Source of the DNA: Microplitis mediator
Taxonomy: Eukaryota > Arthropoda > Insecta > Hymenoptera > Braconidae
Assembly: GCF_029852145.1 (NCBI RefSeq)
Contig: NC_079976.1
Span: 15,237,104-15,301,103 of the forward strand
Length of the DNA stretch: 64,000 bases
Direction of reading: 5' to 3'
In this document: positions 46,812 to 58,718 of the stretch, one piece after another
How positions within the stretch are numbered: the stretch's first letter is position 1
Layout of the letters: every line of letters begins with the position of its first letter
Position numbers and translations under genes: made by a program
Notes under the pieces: model-generated
What the model was told of the DNA's origin: nothing
Database searches by the model: none
The model's input: only the letters and a program-made list of their open reading frames with translations

Positions 46812-47037
46812 TGTAATGGGTGCACCTATTACCTTAAATTGAATTGTGGTCTCAATGTAATAAGTGTTCCACACATGTGCAAAACTTAAGGTGTTTTGCA
46901 ACCCTGTCTAGTTGAACTTAGTACCTCAGGACGAGGATAAACCCCGTACTGGACCACACAGTATTAAAATTAGAAGAGAGAAATCTTATACCTAACTTAT
47001 CAGAAAAGTTGTGATAAATTAATTTAATACGTTAAAT
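46812..47037 (-). repeat. 5' LTR of the minus-strand element, truncated
   Basis: 226 bases align with 41704-41935 with scattered substitutions, then stop abruptly at the LTR-type TGTCACG at 47039. Confidence 0.8.
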
Positions 47038-48064
47038 ATGTCACGATATTTAAATATCGCGGCAGCTTCGCATTAGGTCGGGGAGGGGCAACAGATGGCA
47101 GCACACACTGCTCTCACGTCTTAAATATTATAATTATTATTTTATGTACGATTTTGTTTCAATTATTGTATCTTTATTATCTGCTTGATTCCTTAGGTGA
47201 AAATTGCTTTGGAATCAGGAAAATTTACTGATTTTTATAAACATATAAATGGATTTTATTGGCGCTGGGATGGATAATTGCGCATTTTATTTATATGCTT
47301 ATGATTATTTTGGTTGATTGACGCATGCGCGTCAACGCAACAGTTGGCATCAGTAAATTTATTTATTATAAATAAATTTACTGGTTTTATGAATAAATCA
47401 ATGCGGGATTTATCTGCAGATCATGTTAATAATTGACTCTGAAATGTGCGGGTGGCCATTTAATGTCGGGAATGGGCTAAATTACACAAATCAAGTCATG
47501 CATCATGTTGGTGTTGTTGTAAAAATTAACATGCGACAGGTATATTTCTCCATTAGTTAGAGTGAGACAGGTAACAAAATGGCGTCGGCCGAAGTGCCGG
47601 CGGGAAAAACACGTGCTGCCGTGGCCAGACGTGGATAATCTATTGTACGAGCAGGGTGTGTGCCTGTTGCCGTGTTATAATTTTATTGAGACACCATTTG
47701 GCAATAATTAAAAAATTATAAAGTATATTGGCCATTTGGCAATAGAAATTGTTATTTTTTGGTTTTGCAACAATCATTGAAAAGAGAATAATCGCTACCA
47801 ATGGAACCCGTACGCGTGTTATATTACAACGATGACTGTAAGTACCTTTGTGCTATATACATTGGCGTGTAATTTGTTTCCCGCGTTGGTGGCCATTTGC
47901 ATATCTCATGCGTGTAAGTGAGAGAGAGCGCAATATTTATCAGTAAAGTTCAACATATATAAATAATTGCGTACTGATTTGTCCCAGCGGTTAGTTTTTC
48001 AAAACTTGAAAAACTAATAATTATTATTTTGATTATTGAGTAATTATATGGTGACTGTTCATTA

Positions 48065-49089
48065 GGGTGGGCCGAAAATCCGCTTTATTTGAATTTTCAT
48101 TATTAATACCAAAAATATTTTTCTTTGTACAAAAAAAAAATTTTTCGGAAAACAAAAAAATTTCAGGTCGATATCTTGGGCTCGCCAAATCCTGCTAAAA
48201 TTAGAAGTTGTTTAAAATTTTTTTCCAACTTAATTTGATCGGAAATTTAATTCTCTACAAAAAAAGTCTTATAATAAAATTACGTAAAGTTGATAGTTTC
48301 TGAGATAATTGCAATTTTGCTCTAAAAAATATAATTTTTTAAGATATTATCCCTTTTTCAGGGTAAAAAATAAATTTTATCATAAAAATTTCATAGGAAA
48401 TTCAATTTTCTACAAAACAGACCTAATAAAAATTTATTCAAAGTTGATAGTCACAAAGATACTAGCGATTCTTGGTGAAAGCCACCAAATAACGAAAAAT
48501 GTGACTATCTAAACATAAAACTGCCAGTTTCTGAATAACTATAAATTTCAAGTTTTTACCAGAAGGCCAATTTGGTACCCTCTAAAAATGAATTAGTGAA
48601 ATTCACTGCGAATCAGTGAATAGTCACTATTTCTACAGCTATAAGTATACCACTAATTCTACCAGTGGTATACTTATAGCTGGTTCCCAGTGAATATTTA
48701 CTAATTAGAAGTGAATTTCACTGATTCATTTTTAGAGAGTAAGAAATTTGATTTTCCATGAAATTTATGTGATAAAATTCCTATTTTACCCTGAAAAAGT
48801 GATAATATCTTGAAAAATTATATTTTTTATAACAAAATTGCAATTATCTCAGTAACTATCAACTTGACGTAATTTTATTATACGACTTTTTTTGTAGAGA
48901 ATTAAATTTCCGAACAAAATATGTTGGGAAAAAAATTTTAAACAACTTCTAACTTTAGCAAGATTTGGTGAGCCTAAGATATCGACCTAAAACTTTCATT
49001 GTTTTCCGAAAAATTTTTTTTTTGTACAAAGAAAAATATTTTTGGTATTAATAATGAAAATTCAAAAAAAGTGGATTTTCGGCCCACCC
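48065..49089. mobile_element. TA-flanked inverted-repeat element (1025 bp)
   Basis: GGGTGGGCCGAAAATCC at the left and its complement at the right, TA on both sides (48063-48064, 49090-49091). Arms ~500 bp; the centre near 48640-48690 contains ACTAATTCT...AGTGGTATAC symmetrical words. No transposase. Confidence 0.88.
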
Positions 49090-49940
49090 TACTGTTCATA
49101 TGGGTTTGGCGGTAAATATCAAAATAGTACACAGAAAAAAAGGAAATCTTGAAACAAGAAATAAAATGTCTTCGAAATTTTTTTCTTAAACCAAGCAAAA
49201 TTTCTTACTTTATTGAAGTAAAAAAATTATTTGGATGAAGAAATTATTTCCTTCGCGGAAGACATAATTTTCTTAGTCTAAAACATAAATTCTTTAAACC
49301 AAGAAAAAAATTTCTTGGTCCCAAACATTTTTTTTTTGGTTCGAGAAGATTTTTTTTTCAATTCAACAAATTTTTTTTTTGGCTGAAAATTGTTACGTTT
49401 TTAAGTCAAAAAAAAATATCTTGAGCTGAAACGAAAAAGTTTTTGAACCATGAAAAATGATGTTTTAAACCAAGAACAAACTTTCTTGGCCCAAGAAAGT
49501 TTGTTCTTGGTTTAAAGCATTATTTTCTCGGGCCAAGAAAGTTTGTTTTTAACTCGAGAAATTTGTTTCTTGTCTAAAGACTGTTACCTTATCGAGTCAA
49601 GAAGCAATGTCTTGAGCTAAAAAAAAAAGTTTTTGGACTAAGAAAAAAAATTTTTTAAACCAAGAAGAAACTTTCTTGGGCCAAGAATTTTTTCATTTGT
49701 CGCAAACAAAAAAAAATTTTCAGCCAAGAAATTAATTTCTTTAATTAAGCAAATAAATCTATCGAGCTAAAAAAAATGATTTTTTTTTTGTTTCATTTTT
49801 TTAATGAACAATTTTTTTTTTGTTTAAATATTACAAACAATGCTGTGAAGCAAATAAATACTGTATCAGAAAGCATTTATAAGGGATGGGGGCAAGTTTC
49901 GCAATAAGCTAAATATTTAAACAAATTGAGAAAAAACAAT

Positions 49941-50018
49941 TATCGCTTAATCGAGGAATCGAACCCAGATCGATTCGGCGTCACGCGAGAGCTTTACCAA
50001 CTAAGCCATCCCAGCCTT
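49941..50018 (-). pseudogene. tRNA-like sequence (tRNA-derived)
   Basis: On the minus strand an A box (GGCTTAGTTGGTAAAGC, 50007-49991) and a B box (GGGTTCGATTC, 49966-49956) are well spaced; the D-stem (GCTT/AAGC) pairs, but anticodon and acceptor stems do not. It sits inside the family E fold-back. Probably a tRNA pseudogene or SINE head. Confidence 0.55.
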
Positions 50019-50641
50019 TGCTAGGCTACGTTTACTTTGCCCACATATACTGAACCACACTGGCTTATGGTCAGTCACATTTTTAAATCCTAAACCCAGA
50101 ATTAATATTACAAATGTTATCGCCAATAATTTAGAAACATGTTAGTTTTGACATTTTACCAAAATACTGAACGGATTGTATGAATCATTCATAAATGAAT
50201 TTCGACATAAATATAAAAAAGTTAAAAAAAAAAAAAAAAAATTTAATTACAAAAAAAATTGAGAAATTATTCAATATTATATAATTACATTAATCAATTA
50301 ATTTATTATAACAATATAATTTGGTTATTTAATTTTTAATTTATTTAAAATAAAAAGGTGAACCCAAAATCCATTTGCTGCGCTAGTGTAAGAAAGAGAG
50401 AGAGTGGGGTGCATTCATTCCTTCGGGTGCGAAGGAGGGAGCACCTATGAGTGAGAATCCAAGAGAAAACTTTCTTGGCTTGAGACTCTAGTAATCTTGG
50501 TTTGAGATTTTTCGTGTGATTGGTCAAAGAAAGTACACTATGCTCAAACCAAGAGTTTAAATTTCTTGAATCAACTCCCTTTATTTTTAGTTCGAGTTCG
50601 TACCGTTTATTGTTTCAAAACATCATAGTTCTTTAATTAAG

Positions 50642-52965
50642 CCCTCGCGGTTTTCATGATACGGTTTGAACACTGTATTAAAAGAGCATACACGTAGTCG
50701 ATAACAAGTAGTTTTACCGTATTTATACGGTATGTTTGTGAAATTTAATTACGGTATTCCTACAGAGCTTATACTGCGTTTATACGAAGCTTATACGGCA
50801 TTTCTACCGTATTAATACGTTATTTCTACCGTAATAATACGGTACTCCTACTGTATTAATACGGCATTTCTATAAGATTAATACTTAATGTATATGATAT
50901 TAATACGAAATTTCTACCGTAACAATATGACATTGTTAGCGCAATAATACGGCATTTCTACTGAATTTATACGGCATTTCTACCGAGTTCACACAACAAT
51001 TCTACTGATTTAATGAGGTGTTTATACGGAATTTATCCAGTACAAGGTAAAGAAAACTATATATAATTATTAATGATAAATGGCTCTATATAATTATTTA
51101 TATTGCTTTACAATGTATTATGTCACTCGTATATTTTTAATCATATAGTAGAGATTTTATAGACTTTTGATTAAAATATTTTTGTTAAAGCTCAAGTTCA
51201 AATTCAGAGATAAATTATTTATGGAAACATTGATAATAAATATTTTTGTCATTATGTAATATAGGTTGTACTATATTACCATCAAAAAAGGTACTTATCA
51301 CTCTATCAATTAACGGAGGAGTACCCGCGCCAGAATGGTCACAATTTCGGAATATAAGACTTCTGAAATAAGTTTCTTACCAGGGACACTACAAATCGTA
51401 AGCGCTTCCTAGTGGCGCGCACCGAACTATTCTCGCTGCTGCTGCCTAGCACCAGTGACTTCCTTCTCTTCCATATATATCTTTTCTCCCAAGAAATTTT
51501 TCTCTCGGTTTGAGTAACTTTTTTTTTTTTTTTGGTTGGAGCATACGAAAATTCTTTTGTTAAACAAATAGTAATTATTCCAAGAAATTTTATTTTTTTC
51601 AAACAAAAAAATGCAATATTGCTACAATAACCTGGCACGGCTTTCTTCAATAAAATATCTCTTATTTTGAGAAATAAAAACTTTTAAAACAATTAAAAAT
51701 TTTTCGACTAAAGCACAAAAATTTGTTAACTTGAGGAAAAAAAATTTTGATTCAAAGTAAAGATTTCAAAATAATTATTTATTTGATGTAAAAAAATTTT
51801 TATTTTCCGAATCTTTAAAAAAAATTTTCTTGTATCAAGAATATTTTTCTTAGTTCAAGTTAACTGTATTTTCTGTGTAGAGAAACTAAAATTTAAAAGA
51901 CGCGTGAAGGTTTTTATAATGTACAAATAAAGAACTTGATGAGCTAAAAAAAGACTTTTATGTCAAAATACCCATACGACATAAACACTGCAGTGTTTAG
52001 ACATGTTTCAATTGAAGAATGTAATTTTTAATCATAAAATAATCCTAGTTATTAATATTGATCCTAAATGTATTTCAAAATTATCTGATGTTCTTGCGAA
52101 TCATTACTACATAGAAAAAACAATTAACTCGAATCAAGAAAACAATTCCTGATTCAAGAAATTTTGTTTTAACGATTCGGAAAAGTAAAATTTTCTTGCA
52201 CCAAGTAAATAATTATCTTGAAATTTTAATCTTGAATCAAAATTTTTTTTCCTCAAGTAAACATATTTTTATGTTTAAATTGAAAAATTTTTACTAGTTT
52301 CAAGAGTTTTTATTTGTTAATGAGAGAAATTTTTTTGAAAAAATTTTTTTGTGAACGTAAAAATGAACTAGTTCATTTTTACAGCTGTACTTTTTTATTG
52401 AAAAATTGAAAGCAGAACATAGTGAAGAGATGAGCCATTTAAGAATGCAAGTAGTAGTAAAACATATTGTATCTGTTATAGAATCTGAAGATTGTTTGTT
52501 AATAAAACTGAAAGATATGAAAAGTATTTTTCAGCCTGTAAGAGTGAGACGGCATAATCACTGTATAAATGCGGCATAACCACCATATTTATACCGCATA
52601 AATACCGTTTAAATACGGTGCGAACATTATATGAATACCGTGTAACCACTGTTTAAATGAGGTATAACAACCGTATAAATACGGTATAACCGACGTTTAA
52701 GTACAGCATAAAAACCATATAAATGGAGTATAATCATTGTACAAATACAGTATAGCGAGAGCGTAAATACGATATAAACACAGTATAAATACGGTACAGT
52801 CCCTATATAAATTTGGTATCAACACAATATATTTACGGTATTAATACGGTAATAAAATTCCACAAACATACCGCATTTATACCTAAGGTATACCGTAATA
52901 ATACTTATACCCAAAAAATACTCGGAAAATACCGTAGAAATACCGTTATGGCAATTCCGCGAGGG
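50642..52965. mobile_element. Fold-back element family F (CCCTCGCGG ends)
   Basis: CCCTCGCGG at 50642 and CCGCGAGGG at 52965 are mirror ends. Both arms (about 50642-51060 and 52540-52965) consist of iterated self-complementary words (TACCGTATTAATACGGTA and variants). The middle (about 51290-52400) holds a further insertion. Confidence 0.75.
51650..52340. repeat. Inside-out family E inverted pair
   Basis: A right-end half (…TTTTCTGTGTAG, ending about 51878) and a left-end half (starting CTACATAGAAAAAAC, about 52108) are complementary and flank ~230 bases of other sequence, the reverse of the normal order. Arms ~230 bp. Confidence 0.6.
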
Positions 52966-53269
52966 AGTGTATAACTTTCTCGAACTAAATATTTTTATTT
53001 CTTGGTTTACGTAAGTAACATACTCAGATTAAGAAAAATTATTATTAAACTAATAACTGCAAGTTTTTAAAACAAGTAATTCTATTATTGGACCAAGTAT
53101 GAAATATGTATTGGCTTAAGAATTTTTTTTCTTAATTGAAGATTTAAAATTCAAGAAATTATTTCACTTCTTTCAAGAAATTTTCGGTTTTCATTCCACT
53201 CGCTGAAAAAGTTCTTGGTTGAAGAAAAATTTTCTTGAGTCAAGAATTTTTTTTTTCTGTGTATATTAC

Positions 53270-53389
53270 ACACCGAGGGAAGTAAAGTAAGAAATGTCTC
53301 AGATCACATGTAATTGTTGGCCGAGGCGAAGCCGAGGTCAACAAACATGTGATCTGAGGCTTTCTTATTTACTTCCCGAGGAGTGTATG
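53270..53389. repeat. Perfect-class hairpin around a GC-rich core
   Basis: GAAGTAAAGTAAGAAATG...CAGATCACATGT and its complement surround GGCCGAGGCGAAGCCGAGGTC. Arms ~50 bp with small mismatches. Confidence 0.8.
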
Positions 53390-53392
53390 CTA

Positions 53393-53481
53393 TTTTTCTC
53401 CTCGACGGAGGCGGGAAGCGGCAACTTCGTTTTGCACAGCGGGACGAAAGTTGACGCTTTCCGCCCGTCGAGGAGAAAAAA
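53393..53481. repeat. GC-rich hairpin
   Basis: TTTTTCTCCTCGACGG and CCGTCGAGGAGAAAAA enclose ~55 GC-rich bases, right next to the previous hairpin. Both strands are open here only because of the symmetry. Confidence 0.75.
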
Positions 53482-53519
53482 TATTTACACGTATTATTCA
53501 CCATGATTCCTTAAGTATT

Positions 53520-53975
53520 TTTCGGTACTGTTTTATTTTGTTTGCGGTAGATATTTACGAATTATTTGACTATTATTTGTGAGCACTTGCGATTTATGGC
53601 GATAGTAGTATTTGTGATCAATTATTATTCTTTTGCGTTGAATATTTCACAATTATTTAAATATTCTTATTGATCATTTATTATTTTTTGCGTGAAATAT
53701 TTTTATAATCATTTAAAATATTATCAGTGATCATTTATTATTTTTGTGTTAAATATTTTTATAATTATTTAAATATCCTCAGTGATCATTTATTATTGTA
53801 CGTTAAATATTTTACGAGTATTTAAATATTATTTGTGATAAATACTATTTTTGCGGCAAATATTTACAACTATTTAATTATGTTCAGTGATAATTTGTTA
53901 TATTTTACGGTAAATATTTGCGATGATTTTAAATATTGTTCGTAATCATTTATTAGCGTTGGCGTTTGATGATTA
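53520..53975 (+). repeat. Degenerate ~65-bp tandem repeat
   Basis: GTGATCATTTATTATTTTT and 'aaatatttttataatcattta' alternate about seven times with drift. Confidence 0.65.
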
Positions 53976-54395
53976 ATTAATTATACGTCGTATTTAATTA
54001 TCAATTGTAGTGCACAATATTATTATTTACAATTATTTATATTTATTTGCTATCACATGCGAGTGATATCAATTTGTACAAGTATTAGAATTATTATTTT
54101 TGCGTTACTTGGACATTGTTAAGCGTATTATTTTCCGAAGTAAATTATTATTACTTGAATTATTGTTTTGTTGATACCCGATGGGAATAATATTATACTT
54201 TAAAAATCTATTGGGTTGATAAATTGCTACCAACACGGGATTTATTTAGTTTATATTGTTCATTTACTGTATACTATCTCTTTCTTGCTAACCTTTTCCT
54301 ACATCTGAAACTACTCTCTGATTTTATTATTTCATTTTCGTTTTCACTTCATTAATTCATTATTGAGTAAATTTCGTTCGTGGAGGTGCACGAAC

Positions 54396-54406
54396 TGGCG
54401 CCCAAC
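54396..54406 (+). other. Primer-binding site, tRNA-Lys
   Basis: TGGCGCCCAAC, 11 bases complementary to the 3' end of tRNA-Lys(CUU). A retroelement internal region should follow, but only a tandem array and later insertions are present. Confidence 0.7.
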
Positions 54407-54739
54407 TAGGATTTCTAACCCAGCCTGATAAGAGCTGCGGGTCCAGGGGAGACTTTGGGATATCTCCAACAGAAATTCGGTTGTTTTATTATTTTATTTT
54501 CAGTTTTTCACCAGCGGCAAGCCATAACACGTCTGTAAAACCAGCATTATCATTTAAGCAGAATCGCACAATTCTTATTTATTAACTTAGTGCTAATTTA
54601 GTGCATATTTAATGCCAGTGTACGGAATTTAGTGCTATATTTGGATCTATGAAAATTGGTACAATGCTAGCTTTTCTGCAAGCTAGCATTGTACCATAGA
54701 AAAGTACAAATTAACGCTGCATAGAAAATTGGCTCATAG

Positions 54740-55580
54740 CTGCATAATTAGTGCTCATTCAGTGCTGTCGATCCAGCTTAAGAGAATGCTTAAAAAAATT
54801 TTTTAAACGTATTTAGCATACCTAACAATGCTCGTTCGACAATCACTAAGCATGGAGCGGCCGGAATCAAGGGATTTAAATCGCTGCGCACATTTTTGCC
54901 GCAACAGAATTAAGTGCTCATTAAGTGCTGTCGATTCAGCTCGAGAGTATGCATTGCAAAAATTTTTAAACATATTTAACATACCTAACAATGCTAGCTC
55001 GACGACCACCAAGCATAGAGTGGTCAGTATCGAAAGTATTGAATCGTTGCGCACATTTTTGTCGTAAAGAGGATTAAGTGATCATTAAGTGATGTCTATC
55101 CAGCTCGAGAGTATGCATTGGAAAAATTTTTAAACGTTTTAAATGTACATACAATGCTAGTTTGATGATCACCGAGCATGGAGCGGGTGAAATCAAGAGA
55201 TTGGAATCGCCGCGCACATTTTTGTCGCAAAAAGAATTAAGTGCTCATTAACTAATGTCGATTCAGCTCGAGAGTATGCATTAAAAAAATTTCTAAACTT
55301 ATTTAACATACCTAACAATGCTAGCTCGGCGATCACCAAGCATAGAGTGGTCGGTATCAAAAGATTTGTATCGCTGAGTACATTTTTGTCGCTGAGAGAA
55401 TTAAGTGCTTATTAAGTGCTGTCAATCCAGCTCACGAGAATGCAGTAAAAAAATTTTTAAACGTTTTTAATGTGCATACAATGCTAGATTGACAATCAAG
55501 AGATTTGAATCGCTGCGCACATTTTTGTCGCAAAGAGAATTAAGTGCTGTTGATCCAGCTCGAGAACGTGCATTAAAAAA
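54740..55580 (+). repeat. ~163-bp tandem repeat array
   Basis: AGTGCTGTCGATCCAGCT recurs at 54761, 54924, 55089, 55251, 55415 and 55543 (spacings 163, 165, 162, 164, 128). Each unit holds GAGAGTATGCATT, AACAATGCTAGCTCG and CGCACATTTTTGTCGC. The ORFs across it are by-products. The array is cut by the insertion at 55593. Confidence 0.9.
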
Positions 55581-55592
55581 AGAGCCACCCGG

Positions 55593-55884
55593 TGTTACGA
55601 ACCCGGCATCCTTCATCCCTTACGCATGTATATATATGTGGGTACACATATATATATATGGATAAAAATAAATATACACAATTAGGATAATATATATATA
55701 TATATTAAAATCGGATAAATTTAAACCGAATGAGCATTTAAATGATTGGAAAATAATTTATATATTTTAAATGGAATGAAATATATATTTTAAACTAACT
55801 AATGTTTAAATATATATCCCAAATTAAATTAAATGTATACAAATTATTGACCAATGTACGATTTATAGATTTAAACGTTAAATA

Positions 55885-55944
<60 letters not shown>

Positions 55945-58013
55945 TTATATAAAGTTCGAAATAATTAAAGCAATAGCAAATAAATATACATTCATAAGAA
56001 TAATTAAGTACACCATCTTGTACGAAAGAGAACAGACGAATAGATAGAGAAATTACATATGAGTGGGCGCGAATACCGTGCTGTAACCTGAGTACCGGGC
56101 GAAGCAAAACAATAGAGCGAAGCCCAGATTTACTTAATGGAAACGCCCGCAGCAAGAGTAAACGACCAACTTACTCCTGCTGCTATCCTAATATCAAAAA
56201 TCAAGAAAAGATCGTTCAGAGGGCTGTAATACCCCCAAATTTAATAGTAAATTTATCGGAACATCAAATTTAATAATAATTTCAGTTTTACAAATTTTGA
56301 CCTATGCATTTTGGAAAATATCTATAATTTTATTATTTATTAATACAATAAATTAAACTGCCGATGGCAGTACTTTTTATTTTATTTAAATAAATAAAAA
56401 TTGCTGATATGGTATATCAGATTTATTTAAATAAATAAAGATTCAGAGAAAACCTGGATCATCGATAAAATTTTTGATGAATAAACAATAACTATGGGAG
56501 AGTGTTTCTGCGTCTTTTCTCATAGCCCCTACCATGGTAGACCATCTTAAATTACAAAGTAAAATAAAAGTTACTGCATCCGCTAATGAGAGTCAGTCAG
56601 AAAAAATTCATCAGTCCACGATGTAAATCAGTTACCGTCGGGTGTAATCCCGTTCTCGTCGGGTTTGACCCCGTTTTGTTTTCTTTCTATTATTTAAAGT
56701 TTTTTTATAAGGTATTATTTTCGGGTGTGATCCCGCTTTGCGTCCAATCAAGGATTATCATTTATTCAATTTCAAGGATATTTCAAATTCGATCATTCAT
56801 TCCATTTTCAAGGATATTTAAAATTTATCATTCATTCAACCTCAAGGACATTTCGATTTTCACCACTACAAGTCAATTCAAGAATATCACTAAATTTAAA
56901 TTATCTTCCCTGCGTTAAAATAAAGAGGTGCAGTGATTTTTAATTACTTGTGTATTATGAATTTATGGGCAATTAAAATAACAAAAACAAATAAAAAGCA
57001 TTCGTGAAAATTTATAAAATTCTGTGAATTAAAACATAATTGTGAAACTAGTGTTTTGAACGTATGTCCTCTTTCATACAAGTTTCCGACGGATAACAAA
57101 AGGAAATTTTAATCAAATGATGAGTATTCAAAATAATGTTATTTTTTGTTACTGTGAGACATTAAACAATATATATTTATAGAAATATTATTTAAATATT
57201 CTATTTGAATCACTTTATTGATGAAAGTGATTTTTCAAATAGTTTTCATTCAAGTTTAACCATAAAATATATTTAAATAATTTATTTTTATCACTTTATT
57301 TAATGAAAGTGATTTTCAAATAAATTTTATTATGAATTTTGTTGAATTTAAATATCTAGTTTAATTTGTGAAGTTTAACTACATTACAAAAGTGTTATTT
57401 TACGATTGATTTCAATATTAATTTAATTTGTGTTATTTGATTTTAATTTGTGCACTATGAAACTATGATAATTCGGATATCAATTCTACAATAATTTGAA
57501 TATTAATTCGAATAAATTTTTATAAAACAGTAAAAATTCGAATAATAATCTAAATAATAACTTAATCTGTGAAACACAAATGTTTTCAATAATAATCTAA
57601 ATAAATAATTTTAATTTGGGAATAAAGAAACTGTCAAAATATTAACACAAATACGAATTTAAATAATAATTTTGAATTTAAAATAAAATAGTTATTCAAA
57701 TAATATGAATTTGTTTACTTAGAATATTTATAAATAATTCATGAACAAGTTACATTAAATAACGGAAATATAAATTTAAATAGTAATTTCTTATGGATTT
57801 AAATAATTTTAAATTTGTTAGTTTGGTGTTTAATTATTAAATGTGTGATTAAGTAAACTTTAAAACCACGAAATAAAATCTATTATTATAAAATTTCACA
57901 TCCATGTTTCCCCGTGAATCCCCCGAAACAAGTTGTTCCAAGAAATCTATAGATTTCTAAAAATCAAAATATAAACATAATAAATTACATAAAATTTTCA
58001 CGGGGACATAACA
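55593..58013 (+). mobile_element. Solo-LTR-like insertion, 2421 bp
   Basis: Starts TGTTACGAACCC and ends GGGGACATAACA, flanked by a 5-bp duplication CCCGG (55588-55592 and 58014-58018). Given the AT-rich surroundings, a GC-only duplication is strong evidence. No ORF longer than ~110 codons and no recognisable protein. No second internal LTR copy is seen, so a single long LTR is the best reading. Contains (AT)n at about 55889-55938 and iterated GTCGGGTGTAATCCCG words at 56637-56735. Confidence 0.7.
55889..55938. repeat. (AT)n microsatellite
   Basis: About 25 AT dinucleotides inside the solo-LTR-like unit. Confidence 0.95.
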
Positions 58014-58018
58014 CCCGG

Positions 58019-58718
58019 CCTTACCCAGAATGGAAAGGTAGATTTCTTATGTAAATACAATAAAGCTACAATAGTGTAATTCATACTTATTTTGTAAGCT
58101 TGAACATGACTTACAAGGAAATAAGTTATGCCTTATCATTTAGAAGTTATTAGAAGACTAAGCTGCAAAAATGAGCTTTTTTAATTTTTTGTGAAATTTT
58201 CAACATCATTAAATTGTTAGAAAAGATGTTTAAAAAAATCAAGTATTACAGTGAAAATTAAAGCTAATCGGCCAAATTTTGAGATATTTTTACAGAATTA
58301 AGTTATTTCCGGTTCGAAAAATATTTAATGATAAAGTCAGAAAAGTCATTTTTATGAAAATCAAAGAAAATTTCAAACACCGACAACTTCCAAACTAATC
58401 GACCGATTGGGCTCATCTTCGAAATTGATCAAGGTAATCGTCCAATAAATAAGTGTATAAAATTTCATTGAGATCCGTTAAAAATTGCGGACGCTATCGT
58501 GATGACAAGGCGCGTTATATCGTATATATATTGAGACAATGTGAATTGTCTTAATCTGTTATAATATATAAGATAACTACTCATTCTACTACACGCACTT
58601 TAATATAATAACATATATTCACAAAACTTATTTAATTCATCACTAAATTTATTTAAATTCACACGCGCACTTTATCACAAATTTTAAAAAATATATTTTC
58701 ACTAAACTCGTTTAATTG
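58019..58718. other. Spacer
   Basis: No gene. About 58160-58530 resembles a diverged non-coding repeat (GACCGATTGGGCTCATC-type words). The repeated 'CACGCACTTTA' words near 58600-58680 are unassigned. Confidence 0.35.

Larger units (their letters stand above)
41704..47037 (-). mobile_element. Decayed LTR retroelement (minus strand)
   Basis: Plus-strand order: 3' LTR (41704-43058), pyrimidine-rich tract (complement of a polypurine tract), gag-like remnants on the minus strand, tRNA-Lys primer site (46798-46810), 5' LTR start (46812-47037). The LTR copies share TGTAATGGGTGCA and about 230 aligned bases. The 5' LTR is cut at 47038 by another LTR. A fold-back element split the gag region at 44527-45576. 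No pol is left, so the element lost most of its interior by deletion before or after. Confidence 0.7.
49130..53261. mobile_element. Fold-back element family E with nested insertions
   Basis: CACAGAAAAAAAGGAAATC at the left and ...TTTTTTTTTCTGTG at the right with TA on both sides (49128-49129, 53262-53263). The interior is full of CTTGG/CCAAG and TTCTTG/CAAGAA words that make it self-complementary at many scales. Another fold-back is inserted at 50642-52965. Confidence 0.75.
47039..54395 (+). repeat. Long LTR-like unit, interrupted
   Basis: Begins TGTCACGATATTTAAATATCG (itself an inverted repeat) exactly where the older LTR is cut, and ends just before a tRNA-Lys primer site at 54396. Removing the two transposon insertions (48065-49089 and 49130-53261) leaves ~2.2 kb without ORFs. 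Treating these parts as one LTR is inference; the end does not have a clean CA (GTGCACGAAC precedes the primer site). Confidence 0.4.

Noticed and set aside
54803..55067. 83- and 79-codon frames on opposite strands
   Set aside because: They lie across the 163-bp tandem repeat; the frames do not stay open in the other units.
56586..56918. 110-codon frame as a gene
   Set aside because: Covers iterated GTCGGGTGTAATCCCG words and AT-rich sequence inside the solo-LTR-like unit; no domain.
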